The notes beneath the pieces are model-generated. The model made no database searches and had not been told where the DNA came from. It worked only from the letters and a program-made list of their open reading frames with translations. 64,000 nt of DNA from Cetobacterium sp050033475 (lineage in GTDB: Bacteria; Fusobacteriota; Fusobacteriia; Fusobacteriales; Fusobacteriaceae). Shown here in pieces: positions 41,364 to 49,035 of the stretch; within the stretch, counting starts at the first letter, position 1, and every line of letters starts with the position of its first letter. The stretch is from contig NZ_CP188319.1 of the NCBI RefSeq assembly GCF_050033475.1, positions 1,364,001 to 1,428,000 on the forward strand. The letters are read 5' to 3'. The translations under genes and the position numbers were made by a program.

Positions 41364-41780
41364 ATGAAGATTATGCTGATTGGAAAAACTGGGGCTGGAA
41401 AGACAACTTTGAAGCAAAAACTTTTAGGAAAAGAAATAAAATATCATAAGACTCAAATGGTGGATTATGATGAAAATATAATAGATACACCGGGAGAATA
41501 TATAGAAAATAAGGGATATTATCGTGCCTTAAATGTGGTAAGTATGGATGCAGAGGTAATTGTTTTTATCCAAAGTGCCACAGATGAAGATACTCTTTTT
41601 CCTCCAAATTTTACCAATATGTTTTTAGGAAAGAAAATAGTTGGGGTAATTACCAAGGGAGACTTAGTTGGAGATAAAAAAAGAGCTGAGATGTTTTTGA
41701 AAAATGCAGGGGTAAATGAAATTGTAGAAATGAATGAAAATGAGGAATCAATAGAAAAATTAAAAAAAATATTGTATTAG
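41364..41780 (+). CDS. eutP: EutP, P-loop protein of the ethanolamine operon
   Basis: 138 residues, a Ras-like small P-loop NTPase. Walker A is GKTGAGKTT at 7-15, then IIDTPGEYIENKGYYRALNVVSMDAEVIVFIQSA (DTPG switch near 40) and VITKGDLVG near 94-102 in the place of NKxD. In Salmonella EutP has acetate kinase activity; the family is small and is found only with ethanolamine or propanediol loci (EutP/PduV). It lies between eutS and the two-component regulators. Confidence 0.92.
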   Translation: MKIMLIGKTGAGKTTLKQKLLGKEIKYHKTQMVDYDENIIDTPGEYIENKGYYRALNVVSMDAEVIVFIQSATDEDTLFPPNFTNMFLGKKIVGVITKGDLVGDKKRAEMFLKNAGVNEIVEMNENEESIEKLKKILY

Positions 41781-41795
41781 GTAAGGAGTAATCTT

Positions 41796-42374
41796 ATGAA
41801 AACAAAAGTTGTAATAGCTGAGGATGAAACTTTAACAAGAATGGATTTAATAGAGATTCTAGAGGATAATGATTATGAAGTGGTGGGAGAAGCTTCTGAT
41901 GGATTGGAAGCAATTGATATTATAAATGAAAAAAAACCAGATTTAGTTTTATTAGATGTTAAGATGCCTTTGATGACGGGATTACAGGTGGCAAAGGTTT
42001 TAAAGGAAAATAGATTTGATGGTTGTGTGGTAATGTTAACAGCTTATAATATTAAGGATTATATAAATAAAGCTACAGAAAATTCGGCTTCGGGGTATTT
42101 ATTAAAGCCCATTGATGAGGGAATATTTTTATCTCATTTGAAATTGATTTATTCAAAATTTTTAGAGTTAAAAACTCTAAAGGATGAAGTTTGTAAAACT
42201 AAAAAAAAACTAGAGGAAAGAAAATTATTGGAAAGGGCCAAGGGGATTCTAATGATGAAACATCAATGGAATGAAAATGAGGCCTATGAATTTATGAGAA
42301 ATTTAAGTATGGAAAAAAGAATAACAATGGGAAAACTAAGTGAAATAATTGTAACCGTAGGTGGCATTTCATGA
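41796..42374 (+). CDS. eutV: EutV, response regulator with ANTAR RNA-binding domain
   Basis: 192 residues: receiver domain with acidic pocket Glu9-Asp10, phospho-acceptor Asp54 in LVLLDVKMPL, and Lys in YLLKPID; linker coiled coil; then an ANTAR domain from about 130 (ERKLLERAKGILMMKHQWNENEAYEFMRNLSMEKRITM). Phosphorylated EutV dimers bind dual hairpins in ethanolamine leaders and prevent terminator formation, as known from Enterococcus faecalis. One excellent target lies before eutA. TAAGGAG precedes the ATG. It overlaps eutW by 4 bases. Confidence 0.95.
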   Translation: MKTKVVIAEDETLTRMDLIEILEDNDYEVVGEASDGLEAIDIINEKKPDLVLLDVKMPLMTGLQVAKVLKENRFDGCVVMLTAYNIKDYINKATENSASGYLLKPIDEGIFLSHLKLIYSKFLELKTLKDEVCKTKKKLEERKLLERAKGILMMKHQWNENEAYEFMRNLSMEKRITMGKLSEIIVTVGGIS

Positions 42375-43765
42375 TAAGGAATTATTGTAAAATGTGTGCC
42401 ACTCTTACTCCGGTGGATATAGATAAAATTGAAAGGGTGGCAGAAACAACTTTGATTTTAAGCAATATGCTTGGAATGGATGTTTTTATTGATTGCCCAA
42501 CTAGAGATAGGGACAAGGCTGTGGTTGTACATCATGCTAGACCTGAGAAGGATAGTTTATATTCAAGGAACATTATGGGAGAGGTTGCAACATCTAAGAA
42601 TGAACCTGCTGTATTTAGAAGTTTTATTACTGGGTTAGTTTCAAAACATTACAAGGCTATAACCCAGGAGGGTGAAACAGTTTCTCAAAATGTATTGCCA
42701 ATAACCAATGATTCAGATGAAGTCATTGGGGTAATTATAGTTGAATTTTTAAAAAAAGAGGAAAAACATTTTAATTCGGATTTGTTTAATATAACTGCAA
42801 ATAAATTGATGAATGAAATAGAATTATATAGGTCAACTATTCCTGAATTTGTTAAGGATGGGATAGTTGTTTTCAATAGAGAAGGCATTGTAACATATGT
42901 CAATAAAGCTGCCAAAAAAATATACTCTCTATTAGGTTTTTCTAAATGTATTATGGGGGAAACCTTTGAAAATATTACATTTACTAAGACCAAAATAAAT
43001 GAAATTTTAAAAGGAAATAGGGAAGAGTCCATGGAGATTTCCATATCTGGAGTAATTCTATTGGTTACTTATTTTGTAACAACTTTAGATAAGGGAAAAA
43101 TAAATATTATTATGATAGTAAAAGATATAACAAAGGAAAAGATAAATGAACAGGAACTGATTTTGAAATCAGTGGCTATAAAGGAGATCCATCATAGGGT
43201 TAAAAATAATTTACAAACCATAGCTAGTTTACTTAGAATTCAAAGAAGAAGAATTGATAATCCAGAGACTAAAAAAATCTTGGATGAAACAATAAATAGA
43301 ATCCTAAGTATAGCCATAACCCATGAAGTTTTGTCAGATAATGGGTTAGATAATCTCAATATCAAAAAGATAATACAGTTAATTTACAAAAATTCTTTCG
43401 GAAATAGTATTGACAAAATCGGAAAGATAGAGTTTAATATTAATGGAGATGACTTTAATATCTCTTCAGACAAGGCAACATCAATAGCTTTAGTTGTGAA
43501 TGAATTATTGCAAAATGTTGTGGATTACGCCTTCCCAGAGGATCTCTGTGGAAAGGTTTCAGTGACTATAGAAAAGAGTCAGTTTTACTCTACAGTTATA
43601 ATTTCTGACAATGGGGTTGGAATAGATAAGAGTAAACAACGTAGCAATAGTTTAGGTCTGATGATTGTGGAAAGAATTATAAAGGATAAATTGAAGGGTT
43701 CCTTTGAAATTATCAGTGAGATAAATAAGGGAACAACTGTGAAATTTGAATTTAAAAATGAATAG
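42371..43765 (+). CDS. eutW: EutW, ethanolamine-sensing histidine kinase
   Basis: 464 residues, soluble (no transmembrane segment). The N-terminal sensor of about 150 residues contains MIRNYCKMCATLTP and HHARPEKDSLYSRNIMGE; a PAS domain spans about 155-255; the kinase core is of the HisKA_2/HWE-like class with IKEIHHRVKNNLQTIASLLRIQ near 268-289 and an ATPase domain with NELLQNVVDYAF, DNGVGID and SLGLMIVERI. In E. faecalis EutW autophosphorylates on ethanolamine and signals to EutV. The pair is encoded with a 4-base overlap. Confidence 0.94.
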   Translation: MIRNYCKMCATLTPVDIDKIERVAETTLILSNMLGMDVFIDCPTRDRDKAVVVHHARPEKDSLYSRNIMGEVATSKNEPAVFRSFITGLVSKHYKAITQEGETVSQNVLPITNDSDEVIGVIIVEFLKKEEKHFNSDLFNITANKLMNEIELYRSTIPEFVKDGIVVFNREGIVTYVNKAAKKIYSLLGFSKCIMGETFENITFTKTKINEILKGNREESMEISISGVILLVTYFVTTLDKGKINIIMIVKDITKEKINEQELILKSVAIKEIHHRVKNNLQTIASLLRIQRRRIDNPETKKILDETINRILSIAITHEVLSDNGLDNLNIKKIIQLIYKNSFGNSIDKIGKIEFNINGDDFNISSDKATSIALVVNELLQNVVDYAFPEDLCGKVSVTIEKSQFYSTVIISDNGVGIDKSKQRSNSLGLMIVERIIKDKLKGSFEIISEINKGTTVKFEFKNE

Positions 43766-43770
43766 ATAAT

Positions 43771-43850
43771 AATATACAAGGACGTATATTTTAATGGCAA
43801 AGGAGCCAAAGTTACAGGTGAAGTCTGTACTTTGGTTCCTTTTTTTTTAC
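43771..43850 (+). promoter_or_regulatory. EutV dual-hairpin antitermination site and terminator before eutA
   Basis: Hairpin P1 is AATATAC (43771-43777), hexaloop AAGGAC, GTATATT (43784-43790). Hairpin P2 is TGGC (43795-43798), hexaloop AAAGGA, GCCA (43805-43808). Both hexaloops have A at position 1 and G at position 4, as ANTAR targets require. The right part of P2 is also the left arm of a 14-bp terminator (43799-43812 with 43829-43842) followed by T7. P2 and the terminator cannot coexist, so EutV binding would allow read-through into eutA and beyond. Confidence 0.9.
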
Positions 43851-43872
43851 TTTTAAATTCAGGAGGAAATTC

Positions 43873-45297
43873 ATGAAGGAAGAAATTTTAAGTGTGGGAA
43901 TCGACATTGGAACTTCTACAACCCAATTGGTTTTTACAAAAATAATTTTAGAGAATATTGCCTCTGGGGCAAGGGTTCCTCAAATTAAAATAATTGGGAA
44001 GGAAGTTTTCTATAGAAGTCCCATATATTTTACTCCTCTTTTAAGTCAGGTAGAAATAGATGCTGAGGGTGTAAAAAAAATCATAAGTGAAGAATATAAA
44101 AAGGCAAAGATAGAACCAGGAGATGTTTCCACAGGGGCGGTTATAATAACCGGAGAAACAGCGAGGAAAAAAAATGCCAGAGAAGTTCTAAATGCTCTAA
44201 GTGGTATGGCTGGAGATTTTGTTGTGGCAACTGCAGGACCGGACTTGGAAAGTATCATAGCAGGTAAAGGTTCTGGGGCAATGGAGTTTTCGGAAAAAAA
44301 TAACACAAGTATATTTAACTTTGATGTGGGTGGAGGAACTACAAATATAGTTTGCTTTGACCACGGAGAAATAAGAGATGTAACTTGTTTGGATATAGGT
44401 GGAAGACTTATAAAGTTCAAGGATAAAAATTTAGAGATCACCTATGTCTATGAAAAATATAAAAAAATCATTAAAGAATTAAATTTAAAATCTCTAGAGG
44501 TTGGACAGATTCCAGAGGAGAGGGAGCTTCGAATCTTAAGTAGAAGGTTGGGAGAGATTCTTCTAGAATCCTTAAATATTTTACCAAAAAGTTCAATCTA
44601 TAGAGAACTAATTACTGAAAAGGATTTTAAAGGAGAAGAACCTTTTCAGTATGTGAGTTTTTCAGGGGGAGTAGCAGATTTTATATATAATAATGCTCCT
44701 GAAAACAAATATATCTATGGAGATATGGGAATAATTCTTGGGGAAGAAATTAAAAAAGTTTTTCAAGAAAAAAATATAAAGGTTGTTAAAGTTGGTGAAA
44801 CCATAGGGGCTACAGTTGTTGGAGCTGGTTCCCATACTACGGAAATCAGCGGAAGCACAATAACCTACAGTGAAAATATATTTCCTATGAAAAATTTACC
44901 AGTATTGAAATTAACCCCAAGGGATGAGGAATTATCTCCAGAGGAAATTGGAGAAATCCTGAGGGAAAAACTTAAATGGTATACCCTAGAGGATGGGAAG
45001 GAAGATATTGCCATTGGACTTAAGGGTAAGGAAAACATGAGATATAAGGATATTTTAAATCTTGCCCAGGGAATATTTTTAGGACTTCAGGGAGAGAAAA
45101 AAATTATTTTAATCATAGAAAATGACATTGGAAAGGTTTTAGGACAAAGTCTAATGTTGAAATTTCCAAAGGAGATCCCGATTATCTGCATAGACAGTGT
45201 AAAGGTTGCCGATGGAGATTATGTGGATTTAGGTAAACCACTGGGAAATGGAAGTGTGCTTCCTGTAATAGTTAAGACGTTAGTATTAAATTATTAA
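43873..45297 (+). CDS. eutA: EutA, reactivating factor for ethanolamine ammonia-lyase
   Basis: 474 residues of the ASKHA-like EutA family. The start SVGIDIGTSTTQLVFTKI is the phosphate-1 motif; FDVGGGTTNIVCFDHGEI near 150-167 is the second phosphate site. EutA removes damaged cobalamin from EutBC using ATP so that a fresh coenzyme can bind. CAGGAGG precedes the ATG. It is the first gene after the antitermination switch, so the catalytic and shell genes downstream are the ones under EutV control. Confidence 0.94.
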   Translation: MKEEILSVGIDIGTSTTQLVFTKIILENIASGARVPQIKIIGKEVFYRSPIYFTPLLSQVEIDAEGVKKIISEEYKKAKIEPGDVSTGAVIITGETARKKNAREVLNALSGMAGDFVVATAGPDLESIIAGKGSGAMEFSEKNNTSIFNFDVGGGTTNIVCFDHGEIRDVTCLDIGGRLIKFKDKNLEITYVYEKYKKIIKELNLKSLEVGQIPEERELRILSRRLGEILLESLNILPKSSIYRELITEKDFKGEEPFQYVSFSGGVADFIYNNAPENKYIYGDMGIILGEEIKKVFQEKNIKVVKVGETIGATVVGAGSHTTEISGSTITYSENIFPMKNLPVLKLTPRDEELSPEEIGEILREKLKWYTLEDGKEDIAIGLKGKENMRYKDILNLAQGIFLGLQGEKKIILIIENDIGKVLGQSLMLKFPKEIPIICIDSVKVADGDYVDLGKPLGNGSVLPVIVKTLVLNY

Positions 45298-45320
45298 TAT
45301 AAAAACATGAGGTGAAGGGA

Positions 45321-46685
45321 ATGAGATTAAGTACAAGATTATTTGGTCAAGAATATCATTTTAAATCTTTATATGATGTTATGGCTAAGGCAAACGAAGA
45401 AAAATCCGGAGACCATTTGGCTGGAATTGCCGCAACTACCACAAAGGAAAGAATAGCTGCTAAGGAGGTTTTAGCAAATATAAAGCTAAAGGAATTCTAT
45501 GAAAATCCAGCTGTTCCCTATGAGGAAGATGAGGTTACAAGAATCATCATCGATGGAGTTAATATTAAAGTCTATGAAGAAATCAAGGAATGGACAGTTG
45601 GAGAGTTAAGAGAATGGCTTTTAAAAACTGAAAACCAAGATAGAGAAATTCAATGGATTAGAAGAGGACTTACTTCTGAAATGATTTCTGCAGTTACTAA
45701 ATTAATGTCTAACCTAGACTTGATTCACGGAGCTAAGAAAATAATAGTAAGAGCTCACTGTAACACTACAATTGGTGGTCCTGGAGTTTTAGCTGCAAGA
45801 TTACAACCTAACCATACAACAGATGATCCAGATGGAATCATGATATCTCTTTTTGAGGGACTTAGCTATGGAGTAGGAGATGCTGTTATCGGATTAAACC
45901 CAGTTGATGACACAGTGGATAGCGTAGTTAGAGTTTTAAATAGATTTGATGAAATAAAAAGAAAATTTGAAATCCCAACACAAATATGTGTTTTAGCCCA
46001 TGTTACAACTCAAATGGAAGCTATTAAAAAGGGAGCTCCAACAGATTTAATTTTCCAAAGTATTGCAGGATCTCAAAAGGGGAACGAAGCCTTTGGAATA
46101 AGTGGAGACATGATTGAAGAGGCTTACCAATTGGGATTAACTCATGGAACTGGAGCTGGACCAAATGTAATGTATTTTGAAACAGGACAAGGTTCTGAAT
46201 TATCTTCTGATGCTCACCATGGAGTTGACCAATTGACTATGGAAGCTAGATGTTATGGATTTGCAAAAAAATATTCACCATTTATAGTTAATACAGTTGT
46301 TGGATTTATTGGACCAGAATATTTATATGACAGTAAACAGGTTACAAGAGCTGGACTAGAAGATCACTTCATGGGTAAATTACACGGATTACCAATGGGA
46401 GTTGACGTATGTTATACAAACCATATGAAGGCTGACCAAAACGACCTTGAAAGTTTAGCAGTTCAACTTACTGCTGCAGGATGTAACTACTTCATGGGTG
46501 TCCCTGCTGGAGACGATATTATGCTTAACTACCAAAGTACAGGTTACCATGATATTCAAACCCTAAGAGAAACATTAAACGTTAAACCTATAAAAGAGTT
46601 TGAAGAATGGCTAGAAAAACATGAAATTAGAAAAGATGGAAAGCTTACAGAAAAAGCTGGAGACCCATCAAGATTTTTGAAATAG
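45321..46685 (+). CDS. eutB: Ethanolamine ammonia-lyase, large subunit
   Basis: 454 residues, the alpha subunit of the adenosylcobalamin-dependent enzyme that converts ethanolamine to acetaldehyde and ammonia. Conserved segments include AHCNTTIGGPGVLAARLQPNH near 149-169 and GTGAGPNVMYFETGQGSELSSDAHHGVDQLTMEARCYGFAK near 280-320, which line the radical-generating TIM barrel. The start at 45321 follows GAGGTGAAGG; the GTG at 45312 is part of that site. It forms a complex with EutC, encoded 9 bases downstream. Confidence 0.96.
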   Translation: MRLSTRLFGQEYHFKSLYDVMAKANEEKSGDHLAGIAATTTKERIAAKEVLANIKLKEFYENPAVPYEEDEVTRIIIDGVNIKVYEEIKEWTVGELREWLLKTENQDREIQWIRRGLTSEMISAVTKLMSNLDLIHGAKKIIVRAHCNTTIGGPGVLAARLQPNHTTDDPDGIMISLFEGLSYGVGDAVIGLNPVDDTVDSVVRVLNRFDEIKRKFEIPTQICVLAHVTTQMEAIKKGAPTDLIFQSIAGSQKGNEAFGISGDMIEEAYQLGLTHGTGAGPNVMYFETGQGSELSSDAHHGVDQLTMEARCYGFAKKYSPFIVNTVVGFIGPEYLYDSKQVTRAGLEDHFMGKLHGLPMGVDVCYTNHMKADQNDLESLAVQLTAAGCNYFMGVPAGDDIMLNYQSTGYHDIQTLRETLNVKPIKEFEEWLEKHEIRKDGKLTEKAGDPSRFLK

Positions 46686-46694
46686 GAGGAAAAA

Positions 46695-47573
46695 ATGGTA
46701 TCTGAAAAGGATTTGAAAGATTTAATAGCTCAAGTTTTAAAGGGTATGGAATCTGAAAATGAAGTAGAGAAAGTTATCGAAAAAGTTACTGAGGAAATAA
46801 AGGTTTCTAGAGAAGATTTAAAGGATATTACAGAGATGGAAATCAAGGACATGATGGAAATTGAAAATCCAGAAAATCCAGAGGAACTTATGAAATATAA
46901 GAAGAAAACTCCAGCAAGGGTTGGAATATCAAGAGCTGGAACAAGATACACAACAAATACAATGTTAAGATTTAGAGCTGACCATGCATCGGCTATAGAT
47001 GCTGTATTTACAGATGTATCTGAGGAATTTTTAAAGAAGAATAATTTATTCAGTGTACAAACTAAATGTTCTTCAAAGGATGAATATATAACTAGACCTG
47101 ATTTAGGAAGAAAAATTTCTGATGAGGGAGTTAAAGTCATAGAGGAAAAATGTAAGAAAAATCCAACTGTTGAAATTTATGTATCTGATGGATTAAGTTC
47201 TACAGCTATAGAGGCTAACATTGAGGATACTTTACCAGCTTTAATGAACGGATTAAAATCTTACGGAATAGATGTTGGAACTCCTTTCTTTGTTAAATAT
47301 GGAAGAGTTGGAGCAGCTGACCATGTATCAGAAATTTTAGGTGCTGAAGTAACTTGCGTATTAATAGGAGAGAGACCAGGTCTTGCAACTGCTGAAAGTA
47401 TGAGTGCTTATATAACTTACAAGGGATATGTTGGAATCCCAGAAGCAAAAAGAACAGTAATTTCCAATATTCATAGAAATGGAACTCCAGCTGCGGAGGC
47501 AGGAGCTCATGTGGCTCACGTTATTAAAAAAATATTAGATGCTAAAGCCAGTGGACAAGATTTAAAATTATAA
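46695..47573 (+). CDS. eutC: Ethanolamine ammonia-lyase, small subunit
   Basis: 292 residues. The C-terminal 225 residues are the cobalamin-binding beta subunit (TPARVGISRAGTRYTTNTMLRFRADHASAIDAVF, ISDGLSSTAIEANIEDTLPAL, LIGERPGLATAESMSAYITYKGYVG). The N-terminal 65 residues are an acidic linker preceded by an amphipathic helix, MVSEKDLKDLIAQVLKGME, of the kind that targets cargo into microcompartments. AGGAGG precedes the ATG. Confidence 0.95.
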   Translation: MVSEKDLKDLIAQVLKGMESENEVEKVIEKVTEEIKVSREDLKDITEMEIKDMMEIENPENPEELMKYKKKTPARVGISRAGTRYTTNTMLRFRADHASAIDAVFTDVSEEFLKKNNLFSVQTKCSSKDEYITRPDLGRKISDEGVKVIEEKCKKNPTVEIYVSDGLSSTAIEANIEDTLPALMNGLKSYGIDVGTPFFVKYGRVGAADHVSEILGAEVTCVLIGERPGLATAESMSAYITYKGYVGIPEAKRTVISNIHRNGTPAAEAGAHVAHVIKKILDAKASGQDLKL

Positions 47574-47585
47574 TGGAGGAAAATT

Positions 47586-48239
47586 ATGACAAACGATCCT
47601 ATTAAACCAAGTGTATTGGCTGTTAAGCTAATACCAAATGTAGATGAAAAAATGGCCCAGGAGTTAAATCTTCCAAAGGGATATAAAAGTATAGGAATTA
47701 TAACTGCTGACTGTGATGATGTAACTTATACAGCCATGGACTATGCAACAAAAATGGCAGAGGTTGAAGTTGTATATGGAAAATCATTCTATGGAGGAGC
47801 AGCCAATGCAAACACTAAATTAGCAGGGGAAGTTATAGGAATTATTTCTGGTCCTACTCCAGCTGAAGTTAAAAGTGGATTAACTGCCATTGTTGATTTT
47901 ATAGAAAATGAAGCTTGTTTCTACAGTGCAAATGAAGATGATTCCATAGCATATTATGCTCACTGTGTATCAAGAACTGGAAGTTATTTATCTAAAACTG
48001 CAGGAATAAAAGAGGGAGAAGCTCTAGCATATTTAATTGCTCCACCTTTGGAAGCAATGTACGCTTTAGATGTGGCTTTAAAGGCAGCAGATGTAACTTT
48101 AACTGCATTTTTCGGACCACCATCTGAAACAAACTTCGGTGGAGGACTATTAACTGGAACTCAATCTGCATGTAAAGCAGCCTGTGAAGCCTTTGGAGAT
48201 GCTGTTAAATTTGTAGCTCAAAACCCTACTAAATTCTAA
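47586..48239 (+). CDS. eutL: Ethanolamine microcompartment shell protein EutL
   Basis: 217 residues with two tandem BMC domains, forming pseudohexameric trimers with a gated central pore. The N-terminal region ends IGIITADCDDVTYTAMDYATKMAEVEVVYGKSFYGGAANANTKLAGEVIGIISGPTPAEVKSGL, and the second half contains FFGPPSETNFGGGLLTGTQSACKAACEAF, both distinctive for EutL. Gating by small molecules is known for the family. It lies between the lyase genes and two hexameric shell genes. Confidence 0.95.
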   Translation: MTNDPIKPSVLAVKLIPNVDEKMAQELNLPKGYKSIGIITADCDDVTYTAMDYATKMAEVEVVYGKSFYGGAANANTKLAGEVIGIISGPTPAEVKSGLTAIVDFIENEACFYSANEDDSIAYYAHCVSRTGSYLSKTAGIKEGEALAYLIAPPLEAMYALDVALKAADVTLTAFFGPPSETNFGGGLLTGTQSACKAACEAFGDAVKFVAQNPTKF

Positions 48240-48251
48240 GAGGTGAAATAA

Positions 48252-48662
48252 ATGAAGGCATTGGGAATGATAGAGACAATAGGACTTATTGGTGCAATTG
48301 AGGCTACAGATACAGCTTTAAAAACAGCAGATGTGGAAATATTGAATCAACATTTTGTAAAGGGAGGAATCGTCACAGTTGAATTAACTGGAGATGTGGC
48401 AGCGGTTAGGGTAGCTGTGGTCGCTGGAGAAGAAGCTGCTAGAAAATTAGGTTCCTTTGTAAAAAGTCATGTAATAGCAAGACCTGGAGAGATGATCGGG
48501 GAAATGCTTGAGGATAAAAAAGAGGAAAAAGAAGAGGAGAATCAGGTTATAGAAGAAATTAAAAATCCTGAGGAACCTGTGGAAGTTTTAAAAGTATTAG
48601 AAGTAGAAGCAAAGGAAGAGATTGTTTCTAAAATAGTTAAAAATAATAAAAGTAAAAACTAA
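48252..48662 (+). CDS. BMC shell protein with acidic C-terminal tail (EutK/EutM-like paralog)
   Basis: 136 residues. Residues 1 to about 88 are a single BMC domain close to EutM/PduA (ALGMIETIGLIGAIEATDTALKTADVEI, VTVELTGDVAAVRVAVVAGEEAARKLG). From residue 90 a low-complexity tail rich in Glu, Lys and Val follows (KKEEKEEENQVIEE, then VEVLKVLEVEAKEE) and ends KIVKNNKSKN. Salmonella EutK also has a C-terminal extension after a BMC domain, but there it is a helix-turn-helix; I see none here. The tail may hold cargo or link shell pieces. It directly precedes the canonical EutM. Confidence 0.85.
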   Translation: MKALGMIETIGLIGAIEATDTALKTADVEILNQHFVKGGIVTVELTGDVAAVRVAVVAGEEAARKLGSFVKSHVIARPGEMIGEMLEDKKEEKEEENQVIEEIKNPEEPVEVLKVLEVEAKEEIVSKIVKNNKSKN

Positions 48663-48674
48663 GGAGGATTAAAA

Positions 48675-48962
48675 ATGGCAATATTAAACGCATTAGGAAT
48701 GATAGAAACTAGAGGACTTGTTGCAGCGGTTGAGGCAGCAGATGCAATGGTTAAAGCAGCAAACGTAACTTTAGTAGGAAAAGAAATGATCGGTGGAGGA
48801 CTTGTTACTGTAATGGTAAGAGGAGACGTTGGAGCAGTTAAGGCTGCCACAGATGCAGGAGCTGCGGCTGCTGATAGAGTTGGAGAATTAGTTTCAGTTC
48901 ATGTAATTCCTAGACCTCATTCAGAAGTTGAGATCATTTTACCAAAGGCAGCTACAAAGTAG
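48675..48962 (+). CDS. eutM: Ethanolamine microcompartment shell protein EutM
   Basis: 95 residues, the main hexameric tile of the shell. NALGMIETRGLVAAVEAADAMVKAANVTLVGKEMIGGGLVTVMVRGDVGAVKAATDAGA contains the pore-lining loop (EMIGGGL) and the edge lysine that packs hexamers into sheets. It has AAGGAGG before the ATG. A hairpin at 48973-48999 follows, probably lowering expression of the genes downstream relative to this abundant protein. Confidence 0.95.
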   Translation: MAILNALGMIETRGLVAAVEAADAMVKAANVTLVGKEMIGGGLVTVMVRGDVGAVKAATDAGAAAADRVGELVSVHVIPRPHSEVEIILPKAATK

Positions 48963-48972
48963 TAATTAGCTC

Positions 48973-49005
48973 AAGAGAATTACCCTAGGTAATTCTCTTC
49001 TATTT
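48973..49005 (+). terminator. Hairpin after eutM, possible partial terminator or mRNA stabiliser
   Basis: A perfect 12-bp stem (48973-48984 with 48988-48999) with a 3-base loop, followed only by CTATTTTATA, a weak T tract. Downstream genes of the same pathway continue, so full termination is unlikely. Confidence 0.55.
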
Positions 49006-49035
49006 TATAAATATAAATTTTTAGGGAGTTGTTCG

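Noticed and set aside
46730..47140. 136-codon minus-strand frame opposite eutC
   Set aside because: Antisense to a certain gene, and Ser/Phe-rich without a ribosome binding site.
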